A stretch of DNA of 64,000 nt. It comes from CBDDBK01 sp965225715. Lineage in GTDB: Bacteria > Bacteroidota > Bacteroidia > Cytophagales > Flammeovirgaceae. A program made the translations under genes and the position numbers. This document shows positions 1 to 7,633 of the stretch, in pieces; position 1 is the first letter of the stretch, and each line of letters opens with the position of its first letter. The stretch lies in NCBI GenBank assembly GCA_965225715.1, contig CBDDBK010000004.1:434001-498000 (forward strand). Direction: 5' to 3'. A model generated the notes under the pieces. That model was not told where the DNA came from and ran no database searches. It saw nothing but the letters and a program-made list of their open reading frames with translations.

Positions 1-1
1 G

Positions 2-463
2 CAAGTAGGTGTAAAACATAATGCACTTTCAGTCGATCATTTGGAAAAAGTCTCAGAGGCAGACATAAGTAGCCTTAAAGAAAGTTCTACGATGCCAGTC
101 GCTTTACCGGGTTGTTCTTTTTTTCTTGGTATACCTTATACACCTGCTCGTAAAATTATTGATTCAGGATTGCCTTTAGCATTAGCAACGGACTATAATC
201 CGGGATCAGCACCTTCAGGCAATATGAATATGATTATTTCTTTAGCCTGCATAAAAATGAATATAACACCAAAAGAGGCTATTAATGCTGCCACCATTAA
301 TGGCGCTTATGCTATGGGTTTGGAAAAACAAGCCGGTTCTATTACAAGAGGTAAACAAGCTAATCTATTATTAACACAACCAATACGTTCTTATAAATCG
401 TTACCTTATTCTTTCGGAACAAATAATATAGCTAAAGTTTACATACAAGGCATTAAGGTTTAG
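2..463 (+). CDS. hutI: Imidazolonepropionase, C-terminal part (cut by window edge)
   Basis: Third step of histidine degradation: hydrolyses 4-imidazolone-5-propionate to N-formimidoyl-glutamate in the cytoplasm. The frame is open from base 2, so the gene enters from outside the window and only about 153 C-terminal residues are visible. The fragment carries the amidohydrolase-family end: a VDHL segment, LPGCSFFLG, YTPARKIIDSGLPLALATDYNPGS (the ATDxNPG metal/substrate segment), the AATINGAYAMG helix and the closing GSITRGKQANLLL strand. The TTG at 41 lies inside the domain and is not the start. The product of this enzyme feeds the formimidoylglutamase encoded at 19251-20219, but the two genes are about 19 kb apart here. 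Confidence 0.95.
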   Translation, partial: QVGVKHNALSVDHLEKVSEADISSLKESSTMPVALPGCSFFLGIPYTPARKIIDSGLPLALATDYNPGSAPSGNMNMIISLACIKMNITPKEAINAATINGAYAMGLEKQAGSITRGKQANLLLTQPIRSYKSLPYSFGTNNIAKVYIQGIKV

Positions 464-788
464 GTTAATCAAAAAACAACCTGTTTTAACCCTTAATACA
501 ATTAAAAATATCAAACTATTATACAAAAAGAAAAAGAGTTTTTTAGCATATAATATATTGATTATAAGCTAAAAAATTTCTATTTTTAAAATAATTTTGT
601 TAGTTTAAAATGCTAAAGAACATGATTTTTTAGTATCTGGTTAAAATCATTTTTGTATTATTGCAGTTGCCTTTTTATTTAGGTGCTATTAATTTTATGT
701 GGTTTGATATAAAGAAAAGCGACAAAAGCGATGATCGTGATAAAAATTTAAAATAGTTTTAAAATAATCTTAATAATAATAATCTGGA
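464..788. other. Gap between hutI and rpsE, no convincing gene
   Basis: AT-rich, with no recognised RNA or repeat. An in-frame stretch of 31 codons (TTG at 661, ATG at 697, stop ending at 756) would encode a short hydrophobic start and a charged tail ending KSDKSDDRDKNLK. It resembles nothing I know and is probably chance. The position is notable because rplR normally lies directly upstream of rpsE, and no rplR sequence is present here. Confidence 0.5.
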
Positions 789-1313
789 GTGAATAATTTT
801 AATCCCACAAATGCTGTTAAACTTTCATCAGTAGAAAAGTTAGAAGAGCGAACTATAAAAATCAGAAGAGTTACCAAAGTTTTGAAAGGTGGTAGACGTT
901 TTGGTTTTTCAGCTATGGTTGTCGTTGGTAACGGTGAAGGTGTTGTTGGTTACGGACAAGGTAAATCTTTGGAAACTACTGAAGCTATAAATAAAGGTAT
1001 AGACCAAGCCAAGAAAAACCTTATAAAAGTTCCTATACTCAACGATACAATACCTCATGAGATAGAGGCAAAACATGACGGGGCTTTAGTTCTATTAAAA
1101 CCAGCGTCACCTGGTACAGGTGTAATTGCTGGAGGAGCTATGCGCTTAGTTTTAGAAATGGCAGGTGTAAAAAATGTACTTGCTAAATGTAAAGGCTCTT
1201 CAAGTGTTAATAATGTTGTTATGGCTACTTTTAAAGCTTTTCAAATGCTTAGAGACCCTTATACTGTGGCAGAACACAGAGGTATTTCTTTGGATAAAGT
1301 CTTTAATGGCTAA
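789..1313 (+). CDS. rpsE: 30S ribosomal protein S5
   Basis: Small-subunit protein involved in mRNA unwinding at the entry channel and in decoding accuracy. At 174 residues it is the usual size. The N-terminal double-stranded-RNA-binding domain shows the KVLKGGRRFGFSAMVVVG signature near residues 32-49. The C-terminal domain carries GTGVIAGGAMRLVLEMAGVKNVLAKCKGS. Translation starts at GTG 789, preceded by CTGGA. It is the first gene of the ribosomal block rpsE-rpmD-rplO-secY-map, but rplR is missing upstream and the 169-bp gap to rpmD is unusually long for this operon. Confidence 0.97.
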   Translation: MNNFNPTNAVKLSSVEKLEERTIKIRRVTKVLKGGRRFGFSAMVVVGNGEGVVGYGQGKSLETTEAINKGIDQAKKNLIKVPILNDTIPHEIEAKHDGALVLLKPASPGTGVIAGGAMRLVLEMAGVKNVLAKCKGSSSVNNVVMATFKAFQMLRDPYTVAEHRGISLDKVFNG

Positions 1314-1345
1314 GAACATCTATATTTAGTTTCTTAAAGTATTAT

Positions 1346-1376
1346 AGTCAACTTATATTGAAAAAGGATTTTTTTT
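1346..1376. repeat. Copy of a dispersed ACTT-GAAAAAAGGATTTTT-like intergenic motif
   Basis: Located between rpsE and rpmD. Its core TTGAAAAAGGATTTTTT recurs, in either orientation, in other gaps at about 15976-16006, 20243-20273, 22055-22087, 35470-35499 and more weakly at 38140. The motif is short and AT-rich, so single copies are weak evidence. The shared flanking GTCA/TGAC half is what makes the series notable. Confidence 0.35.
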
Positions 1377-1482
1377 ATATTTATATTAATACTGAGGTAA
1401 TATTCTCTCTTCCATTTTATTTTAATAGCAAGACTATAACTATTTTTTAATTGTTAATTTGAATTTAAAGGACTGTATAATT

Positions 1483-1665
1483 ATGTATATTATTAAACAA
1501 GTTAGAAGTGCAATTGGCAGAACAGAAAATCAAAAAAGAACCCTTATCGCCTTAGGGTTAGGACGGATAGGTAAAACAAATGAAATACCTGTTAATCAAG
1601 CAACAACAGGTATGATAAAAACGGTTCAACATCTTATAGAATTTACCAAAGCAAATCAATCTTAA
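1483..1665 (+). CDS. rpmD: 50S ribosomal protein L30
   Basis: Large-subunit protein of 60 residues, the normal length. It has the family core KQVRSAIGRTENQKRTL, then LGLGRIGK and the closing GMIKTVQHLI helix. I chose the ATG at 1483 rather than the upstream TTG at 1459 because L30 proteins begin only a few residues before the ITQVKSAIG-like strand. An AAAGGA sits about 12 bases upstream. The next gene, rplO, begins 24-33 bases downstream, so the two are surely cotranscribed. Confidence 0.95.
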   Translation: MYIIKQVRSAIGRTENQKRTLIALGLGRIGKTNEIPVNQATTGMIKTVQHLIEFTKANQS

Positions 1666-1697
1666 TTTAAAAATTAAACTCAAAGAATATGACTTTT

Positions 1698-2159
1698 ATG
1701 AAATTACACACCCTAAAACCAGCTAAAGGTTCTATAAAAAACAAAAAACGACTTGGTAGAGGTGAAGGTAGTGGTTTAGGTGTTACCTCTGGTCGTGGTA
1801 ATAACGGTGCTAAATCTCGCTCTGGCTATAAGCAAAGAACAGGATTTGAAGGCGGCCAGCTACCATTGCAAAGAAGGTTGCCAAAATTTGGTTTTACCAG
1901 TCCTAATCGAAAAATCTATATTGGTATTAATCTTAATCGACTAGTTCTTTTATCTGAATCTCAAAATTTAGAAACAATAACTTTAGAAGATTTAAAAAAA
2001 TATGGACTTATTAAAAATAAGGAAAGAGTAAAAATTTTAAATAAAGTAGATGATTTTAAGTTAACTTTAAAAGTTGAAGCCCATGCTTTCTCCAAATCAG
2101 CTAAAAATCAACTTGAAAGCAAAGGTGGAGAAGCTATTCTTATAACTTATAAGAAATAA
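1698..2159 (+). CDS. rplO: 50S ribosomal protein L15
   Basis: Large-subunit assembly protein. MKLHTLKPAKGS at the N-terminus is followed by the glycine-rich basic segment RLGRGEGSGLGVTSGRGNNGAKSR, GFEGGQLPLQRRLPKFGF and a C-terminal globular domain ending GGEAILI. The start is taken as ATG 1698, which matches the usual family N-terminus. An in-frame ATG at 1689 would add only three residues (MTF) and cannot be excluded. In most Bacteroidota secY follows immediately, but here a 0.6-kb interval with an Rpn fragment intervenes. Confidence 0.96.
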   Translation: MKLHTLKPAKGSIKNKKRLGRGEGSGLGVTSGRGNNGAKSRSGYKQRTGFEGGQLPLQRRLPKFGFTSPNRKIYIGINLNRLVLLSESQNLETITLEDLKKYGLIKNKERVKILNKVDDFKLTLKVEAHAFSKSAKNQLESKGGEAILITYKK

Positions 2160-2229
2160 ATAAGAGTCTTCTTGTTATAACGATAATCTTGCTAATTGTG
2201 AAAAATATGGCAGGCTATATACTTTTTAT

Positions 2230-2691
2230 TTGATCGATCTATCAACCCTAAACGTGCATACTTTATTATCGGAAGAACCTTCAAAATTAGCCCTTATAGC
2301 ACCTCTATGTGCTATGACTGAACATGAAAAAGAAGCTATTCTAAAAACAAGCGTTGATCAACTCAGACAACTTAGTCTATCTGACCATGAGTTTAGAGAA
2401 TATTTAAACCGTTTGTTCTTATTATCAGGGTTACGCCCCGAGTTAACCGATTTACTTTCTAAAATTATTGATACTATGCCTATTACTTTTGACATTGTAA
2501 AACATCCTTTGTTCCAAAAAGGACGAGTAGAAGGAATTGAAAAAGGACGAGTAGAAGGAATTGAAAAAGGACAAGTAGAAGCTGTACTCGGATTCTATAA
2601 AGAAAATATTTCACCTCCTATTATTGCTAAAGCCCTTAATATTTCTGAAAAACGCGTTCAAGAAATTATAAAATTAGGAAGGACAGAATAA
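2230..2691 (+). pseudogene. Rpn-family (PD-(D/E)XK nuclease/transposase-like) C-terminal fragment
   Basis: A 153-codon frame from TTG 2230 matches the C-terminal half of the full-length Rpn protein at 49301-50206. Both have the helical region, a tandem G-x-E-x-GIEKG hinge (here RVEGIEKG twice), and the same tail: AVLGFYKENIS, IAKALNISEKRVQEIIKL. The N-terminal nuclease domain with its catalytic acidic residues is absent, and there is no ATG near the start. It therefore looks like a truncated copy left between rplO and secY. The remaining frame has no stop or frameshift over 460 bases, so a functional short C-terminal product is possible. Rpn genes in enterobacteria are reported to make such short C-terminal antitoxin forms from internal starts; applying that here is inference. 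Confidence 0.7.
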
Positions 2692-2696
2692 GTGTT

Positions 2697-2716
2697 TATA
2701 GCAATGCTATTATTAT
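2697..2716 (-). repeat. Copy of the ATAGCNNNGCTAT hairpin motif
   Basis: TATAGCAATGCTATTATTATTTT lies just after the Rpn fragment. It is the reverse of the AAAATAGCTTTGCTATA motif found at 4333, 7575 and 20315. It forms a 5-bp stem with a 3-nt loop flanked by a T-rich tract, and may serve as a weak terminator or be part of a dispersed element. Confidence 0.4.
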
Positions 2717-2829
2717 TTTGTTTTTTAAAAATAATTAAATCGGCTTTCAATATTTCTTTTTTTAATAATTCGTAATTATTGTATTTTAGACTTTATAATA
2801 TTATATATTCATCGTTCACAAATTTGGTT

Positions 2830-4149
2830 ATGGAAAAATTTATATCAACCATAAAAAATATATTTAACATTAAAGAACTTAGACAAAGGTTATTATATAC
2901 TTTGTTTTTTTTACTTGTTTTTCGTTTAGGTTCTTATATTATCTTACCTGGCATAGATCCAGATTTGTTGACCGTAAATCAAGGTGGTATTTTTGGTTTA
3001 CTCAATTCATTTTTAGGCGGTGCTTTTAGTAGAGCTTCTATTTTTGCTTTGGGGATTATGCCTTATATATCAGCTTCTATAGTTATACAGCTCTTACAAA
3101 TTGGAGTTCCTTATTTTCAACGCCTTCAAAGAGAAGGTGAATCGGGGCAAAAGAAAATTAATCAAATCACCCGGGTTTTAACCATAGTTATAACCACTTT
3201 TCAATCTACAGCTTATTTAAGCACTGCTGTTCCTGCCGAAGCTATTCAAGTCAATATTGTTTTTTTTAATATTTATTCTACCGTAATTTTGACAGCGGGT
3301 ACTATATTTTGTATGTGGTTAGGCGAAAGGATAACTGAAAAAGGTATTGGTAATGGTATATCTATGTTGATTATGATAGGTATCATTTCAGGTTTTCCTA
3401 TAGCTTTAGTTGAAGAAGGAAGTAGCAAAATAGCAAGTGGTGGTTTGATTTGGTTCATTTTAGAATTAGTAGCTTTATTTTTTATGGTCATTATTGTTAT
3501 TCTTTTGGTACAAGCCGTGCGTAAAGTACCTATACGCTATGCTCGTCAAAATATGGGAGGGTATCGTAGTTCTGCTAATCAATTTGAGCGCTCTTATTTG
3601 CCTCTTAAAGTTAATGCTGCTAATGTTATGCCCATTATTTTTGCCCAATCCTTAATGTTTGTACCTTCTACAGTCGCCAGCTTTTGGGCTAATGAAAGTG
3701 ATACTGCCCGCTATATAGCAAGTACGTTTTCAAACTATACAACTTGGCAGTATAATTTACTATTTATTATTATGATAGTCGTGTTTACATTCTTTTATAC
3801 AGCTATTACGGTTGATCCTAAGCAGATTTCAAGAGATTTAAAAAATAATAATGGTTTTATTCCTGGTGTAAAGCCGGGTAAAGCAACAGAAGATTTTATT
3901 AGTGATATTATGGATAAAATTATTTTACCAGGTGCTTTAATTTTAGGCTTTGTTGCTATTTTACCTGCTTTTGCTAATATAGCCCAAGTTGGTGTTAACT
4001 TTTCACAGTTTTATGGAGGTACTTCACTTATTATTATTGTAGGAGTTGTTTTAGATACACTTCAGCAAATAGAAACTTATTTATTAAATTTACATTACGA
4101 AGGTCTAATGGGATCTGGTAATAAGATAAAAAGCAGGAAATCAGCATAA
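2830..4149 (+). CDS. secY: Preprotein translocase subunit SecY
   Basis: Channel-forming subunit of the Sec translocon in the inner membrane. From ATG 2830 it is 439 residues, the standard length, with about ten hydrophobic segments. Diagnostic stretches are FLGGAFSRASIFALGIMPYISASI (plug and TM2), the QREGESGQKK cytoplasmic loop, GERITEKGIGNGISMLI, and RQNMGGYRSSANQ in the large ribosome-binding loop. It ends with TYLLNLHYEGLMGSGNKI. An upstream in-frame start at 2779 would add 17 residues that do not resemble SecY and is rejected. The gene sits between the Rpn fragment and map. Confidence 0.97.
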   Translation: MEKFISTIKNIFNIKELRQRLLYTLFFLLVFRLGSYIILPGIDPDLLTVNQGGIFGLLNSFLGGAFSRASIFALGIMPYISASIVIQLLQIGVPYFQRLQREGESGQKKINQITRVLTIVITTFQSTAYLSTAVPAEAIQVNIVFFNIYSTVILTAGTIFCMWLGERITEKGIGNGISMLIMIGIISGFPIALVEEGSSKIASGGLIWFILELVALFFMVIIVILLVQAVRKVPIRYARQNMGGYRSSANQFERSYLPLKVNAANVMPIIFAQSLMFVPSTVASFWANESDTARYIASTFSNYTTWQYNLLFIIMIVVFTFFYTAITVDPKQISRDLKNNNGFIPGVKPGKATEDFISDIMDKIILPGALILGFVAILPAFANIAQVGVNFSQFYGGTSLIIIVGVVLDTLQQIETYLLNLHYEGLMGSGNKIKSRKSA

Positions 4150-4160
4150 TACAGCTATTT

Positions 4161-4180
4161 AAACTTAAATAAGTTTTTCT
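4161..4180 (+). terminator. Possible weak terminator after secY
   Basis: AAACTT-AAAT-AAGTTT forms a 6-bp stem with a 4-nt loop, followed by TTCTT, 11 bases after the secY stop. The stem is short and AT-only, so the call is tentative. Confidence 0.3.
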
Positions 4181-4332
4181 TATAAGAATATAAAGAATTA
4201 ATTTATTGATAACAAGAATTTTATAAAATAAAGTTTTCATGTAACCTTTAAGTTATAAATATATTGAGTTTTATAAGAAAAGAGATTTTTACTATTATAC
4301 ACTTACTTATGAAGAAAACGGTTTCTTTTTGT

Positions 4333-4349
4333 AAAATAGCTTTGCTATA
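4333..4349 (+). repeat. Hairpin motif AAAATAGCTTTGCTATA
   Basis: A perfect ATAGC/GCTAT stem with a TTT loop, about 20 bases before map. The identical 17-mer occurs at 7575-7591, and one-mismatch copies are at 20315-20331 and (reversed) near 2697. Here it would fall in the 5' leader of map. Confidence 0.5.
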
Positions 4350-4367
4350 GATTTAATGTAGATACTT

Positions 4368-5213
4368 ATGAGCAATAGATTAAGGCGAATCCGGAAAAAA
4401 GGAATATTCTACAAAACAGATGAAGATTTAGCTATTATAAAAGATAATGGAAATATTTTAGGTCGCTGTCATGGGGAAATCGCTAAAAGAATTAAGCCAG
4501 GGGTTACAACTTCGGAATTAGATAGTTTAGCTCAAGCTTTTATACAAGATCATGATGCTATACCTTCTTTTTTGGATTATAATGGCTTCCCTGCTGCTTT
4601 ATGTATTTCTATTAATGATGCTGTCGTACACGGTATTCCTGATAATTATGCACTTCAAAATGGCGATATTGTTTCTATAGATTGTGGTGTTTTTAAAAAT
4701 AATTTTCATGCAGATAGTGCTTATACTTATCCCATAGGTGAGGTTAAATCAAGTGTTTTAGATCTTTTAGAAAATACTAAAGAATCCCTATATATTGGTA
4801 TAGAACAAGCTACCAAAGGTAAAAGGCTTCAAGATATAGGCTTTGCTATTCAACAGCATGCTAAAAAGAAAGGTTACTCTATTGTTAGAGAATTAACAGG
4901 ACATGGTGTCGGAAAGAATTTACACGAAAACCCCGAAGTACCCAATTATGGCAGAAGAAGCCAAGGCATGAGATTACAAAATAATCTTGTTTTAGCCATA
5001 GAGCCTATGATCAATATGGGTAAAAGAAATGTATATGAAGATTCAGATGGATGGACAATAAGAACTCGAGATAAAAAACCTTCTGCTCATTTTGAACACA
5101 CTATAGCTATTAAAGATTATAAAGCTGAAATTTTGACAACTTTTAAATATATAGAAGAAATTTTCCCAGACAAAAAACCTCAAAAAAACCTGTTACATAG
5201 TATGATCTCTTAG
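4368..5213 (+). CDS. map: Type I methionine aminopeptidase
   Basis: Removes the N-terminal methionine from nascent proteins; a cytoplasmic dimetal enzyme. The five metal ligands are visible: D105 (IDCG), D116 (HADSAYTY), H179 (GHGVGKNLHE), E212 (AIEPM) and E243 (FEHTIA). Substrate-binding H89 is present in NDAVVHGIP. At 281 residues it has about 20-25 extra residues at each end compared with minimal type I enzymes: a basic start (MSNRLRRIRKKG) and a Lys-rich tail. map after secY is the normal order, but infA and rpmJ, which should follow, are absent; rpmJ is at 17077-17193 on the other strand. Confidence 0.95.
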   Translation: MSNRLRRIRKKGIFYKTDEDLAIIKDNGNILGRCHGEIAKRIKPGVTTSELDSLAQAFIQDHDAIPSFLDYNGFPAALCISINDAVVHGIPDNYALQNGDIVSIDCGVFKNNFHADSAYTYPIGEVKSSVLDLLENTKESLYIGIEQATKGKRLQDIGFAIQQHAKKKGYSIVRELTGHGVGKNLHENPEVPNYGRRSQGMRLQNNLVLAIEPMINMGKRNVYEDSDGWTIRTRDKKPSAHFEHTIAIKDYKAEILTTFKYIEEIFPDKKPQKNLLHSMIS

Positions 5214-7501
5214 AGACTATTGGCATAAATCATAAAATTTTTTAATTAACTTTAGGACAATCTCTATAATCAAGTTTTTAGTTTTCAACCTAAACTTTCA
5301 AAAATATGACTTCTAAATCAATATTTTCAACGGTTCATTCGCAAAAATTAAATTATCTTTTGCTTGTCTTTTTTGCCCTTAACATCTTTGGAAAATGTGA
5401 AAAAACTGATCCGGAACCCAATCCTTCGGACTCAAACGATCCCCCAACAGCTATAAGCCTTAGCAATAATTCTATATTGGAAAATCAAGCTATAGGAACA
5501 GCAATAGGCACATTGACAACTGAAGACCCAAACAGCGCTGATACCCATAGCTATACGCTCGTCGATGGAGAAGGAGCTGACGATAACGCTAATTTTACTA
5601 TCAGCACCGATACCCTAATCACCTCTTCCATCCTCGACTATGAAACCGATTCAATACTCAATATACGGCTACAAAGTCAAGACCAAGAGGGCAATAGCTT
5701 TGAAATGGCCTTCACTATAAATGTGCTAGATAACAACGATCCTCCAACAGCTATAAGCCTGAGCAATAATTCTATATTAGAAAATCAAGCTGTAGGGACA
5801 GCAATAGGTACATTGGCAACTGAAGACCCAAACAGCGCTGATACCCATACCTATACTTTGGTCGATGGAGAAGGAGCTGACGATAACGCTAATTTTAGCA
5901 TTAACGGCAATACCCTAATCACCTCTTCCATCCTCGACTATGAAACCGATTCAATACGCAATATACGGCTACAAAGCCAAGACCAAGAGGGCAATAGCTT
6001 TGAAATGACCTTCACTATAAATGTGGAATACAACAAAGATGCCCCAACAGCTATAAGCCTGAGCAACAATTCTATATTGGAAAATCAAGCTGTAGGAACA
6101 GCAATAGGTACATTGACAACTGAAGACCCAAACAGTGCTGATACCCATAGCTATACGCTCGTCGATGGAGAAGGTGCCGAAGATAATGCTAATTTTAGCA
6201 TTAACGGCAATACCCTAATCACCTCTTCCATCCTCGACTATGAAACGGACTCCATACTCAATATACGGCTACAAAGCCAAGACCAAGAGGGCAATAGCTT
6301 TGAAACCCCCTATAGCATAACCGTTAGAGATACCTTGAATTTGTTATTAGTTGATGAAATTACCGACGATGGAAACCTAAATTTGAGTGGACCACAACTC
6401 ACAATATCTACTCTTACTGTTTCAGGTACGACCTATCTCTTTGTAGGAGCAACAGGTGATGATGGCGTCAGTGTTTTTTCAGTTTCGGACAATGGCAATT
6501 TAACGCCGGTATATAACCTTAGTGATGACTCAATTTTGAACTTAGACGCTCCAGAAGAGTTAATTGCAGGTACCGTTTCAGGTAATCCTTATCTCTTCGT
6601 TATAGGAAGTAATGACAATGGGATAAGTATTTTTTCAATCGAAAATGATGGAAGCTTGACTTCACGTCATAATATTAACAATACAAGCGCATTTGTTTTT
6701 GATGGACCAGAAGGGGCTCACATCGCCTCTATCGATGGGAAGCCCTATTTCTTTTTATCGGACATCTTTGATGATGATATTAAGGTTTTTTTAATCGCAG
6801 AGGATGGCAACCTGACTTTAGTTGATCAGGTATTTGACAATGACAATACGTACTTAGAAGGAGTACTACCTGTGACAACGACTGTTATTGGAGGAACGAC
6901 CTATCTCTTTGTAGGAGGCGATAATGATGATGGCGTCAGTGTTTTCTCTGTTGATGGTAATGGTAAATTGACTTCAGTTTATAATGTTGGTGATGTTGAT
7001 GATATTGTTGATGATCATGAGGATGATGAAGAACTGCAATTGAATGGGGCTTCTGGCCTTGCCACGGCTGTTGTTTCAGGTATTCCTTACCTCTTCGTGG
7101 CAGGAAGAGACGACGATGGAATCTCTGTCTTCTCTATTGCAAATAATGGCAGCTTGACTTCAGTCTACAATATAGCTGATGAGGAATTAGATCAAGTTAC
7201 CACCTTAGATGCCATCTCTATTTCTCAAAGAACCTATCTTTTCGCAGCGGTAGAAGCCGAAACAAATATTAGTGTTTTTTCTATTGGGGATAATGGTGCT
7301 TTAACCCTTGCTAGTAGAATTGAATATGAAAGTTTTCCTGTAGATATACATGTGCTTGTTCTTTCAGGGCAAACCTATCTCTTGGTAGCAAGAGGAGGTG
7401 ATGATGACGCAATTTCTGTTCTTAGGGTACAAGATTAGAAAAATATAGTATTTACAATTTTTTAGAATCAAGTGAAAATTTGGACCGTTTTTATACTTTA
7501 T
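5211..7501 (+). repeat. Tandem direct duplication, copy 1
   Basis: This segment is repeated at about 7634-9917. It starts with TAGAGACTATTGGCATAAAT (whose first three bases are the map stop codon) and runs through the cadherin/propeller gene. It ends inside the first ten codons of the next gene, GTGAAAATTTGGACCG. The sequences diverge abruptly after base 7501. The two copies are nearly identical across the cadherin-coding part and somewhat more diverged in the propeller and upstream parts. Confidence 0.85.
5306..7438 (+). CDS. Cadherin-repeat and seven-bladed propeller surface protein, copy 1
   Basis: A 710-residue exported protein of unknown specific role. Residues 1-31 form a signal segment ending FGKC. 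If this is a lipoprotein, the Lys before Cys31 is a poor lipobox. An acidic spacer then leads into three cadherin-like domains of exactly 100 residues (about 47-346), each beginning PTAISLSNNS and containing ILDYETDSI and DQEGNSFE. Residues about 347-710 hold seven similar blades with the pattern TYLFVGA, DDGVSVFSV, NGNLTPV. That suggests a closed seven-bladed propeller of the lactonase-like type. There is no type IX sorting domain at the C-terminus. Cadherin-like domains generally bind calcium and mediate adhesion, so a cell-surface role is inferred. Confidence 0.85.
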   Translation: MTSKSIFSTVHSQKLNYLLLVFFALNIFGKCEKTDPEPNPSDSNDPPTAISLSNNSILENQAIGTAIGTLTTEDPNSADTHSYTLVDGEGADDNANFTISTDTLITSSILDYETDSILNIRLQSQDQEGNSFEMAFTINVLDNNDPPTAISLSNNSILENQAVGTAIGTLATEDPNSADTHTYTLVDGEGADDNANFSINGNTLITSSILDYETDSIRNIRLQSQDQEGNSFEMTFTINVEYNKDAPTAISLSNNSILENQAVGTAIGTLTTEDPNSADTHSYTLVDGEGAEDNANFSINGNTLITSSILDYETDSILNIRLQSQDQEGNSFETPYSITVRDTLNLLLVDEITDDGNLNLSGPQLTISTLTVSGTTYLFVGATGDDGVSVFSVSDNGNLTPVYNLSDDSILNLDAPEELIAGTVSGNPYLFVIGSNDNGISIFSIENDGSLTSRHNINNTSAFVFDGPEGAHIASIDGKPYFFLSDIFDDDIKVFLIAEDGNLTLVDQVFDNDNTYLEGVLPVTTTVIGGTTYLFVGGDNDDGVSVFSVDGNGKLTSVYNVGDVDDIVDDHEDDEELQLNGASGLATAVVSGIPYLFVAGRDDDGISVFSIANNGSLTSVYNIADEELDQVTTLDAISISQRTYLFAAVEAETNISVFSIGDNGALTLASRIEYESFPVDIHVLVLSGQTYLLVARGGDDDAISVLRVQD

Positions 7502-7516
7502 ACCCGGGTTACTTGA
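7472..7516 (+). pseudogene. Duplication scar: first codons of the OmpA/propeller gene
   Basis: GTG at 7472 followed by nine more codons (KIWTVFILY) is identical to the start of the gene at 9888. It then runs into unrelated sequence and a stop. It marks the right edge of the tandem duplication, since the original downstream gene lost its 5' neighbour context here and survives only after copy 2. Confidence 0.85.
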
Positions 7517-7591
7517 AAAAGAGCGTTTTTTGGATTCTAACCTATTGATATTGAAACTTAACGTTTTGCAAAATAAAATAGCTTTGCTATA
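7511..7591 (+). repeat. 81-bp dispersed element with terminal hairpin
   Basis: It aligns without gaps to 20251-20331 at roughly 70% identity by eye. Both begin NTTGAAAAA, contain ATTGAT in the middle and finish with AAATAAAATAGCNTTGCTATA. This copy sits immediately at the duplication junction (about 10 bases past base 7501), so it may have provided or marked the breakpoint. Confidence 0.55.
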
Positions 7592-7633
7592 TCTTTTCTT
7601 TTGTCCAGTTGAGTTAAATAATACGATTCTCTG

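Noticed and set aside
2830..4149. Programmed frameshift or fusion between the Rpn fragment and secY
   Set aside because: The two are separated by a stop, a hairpin motif and 138 bases; SecY has a normal N-terminus at 2830.
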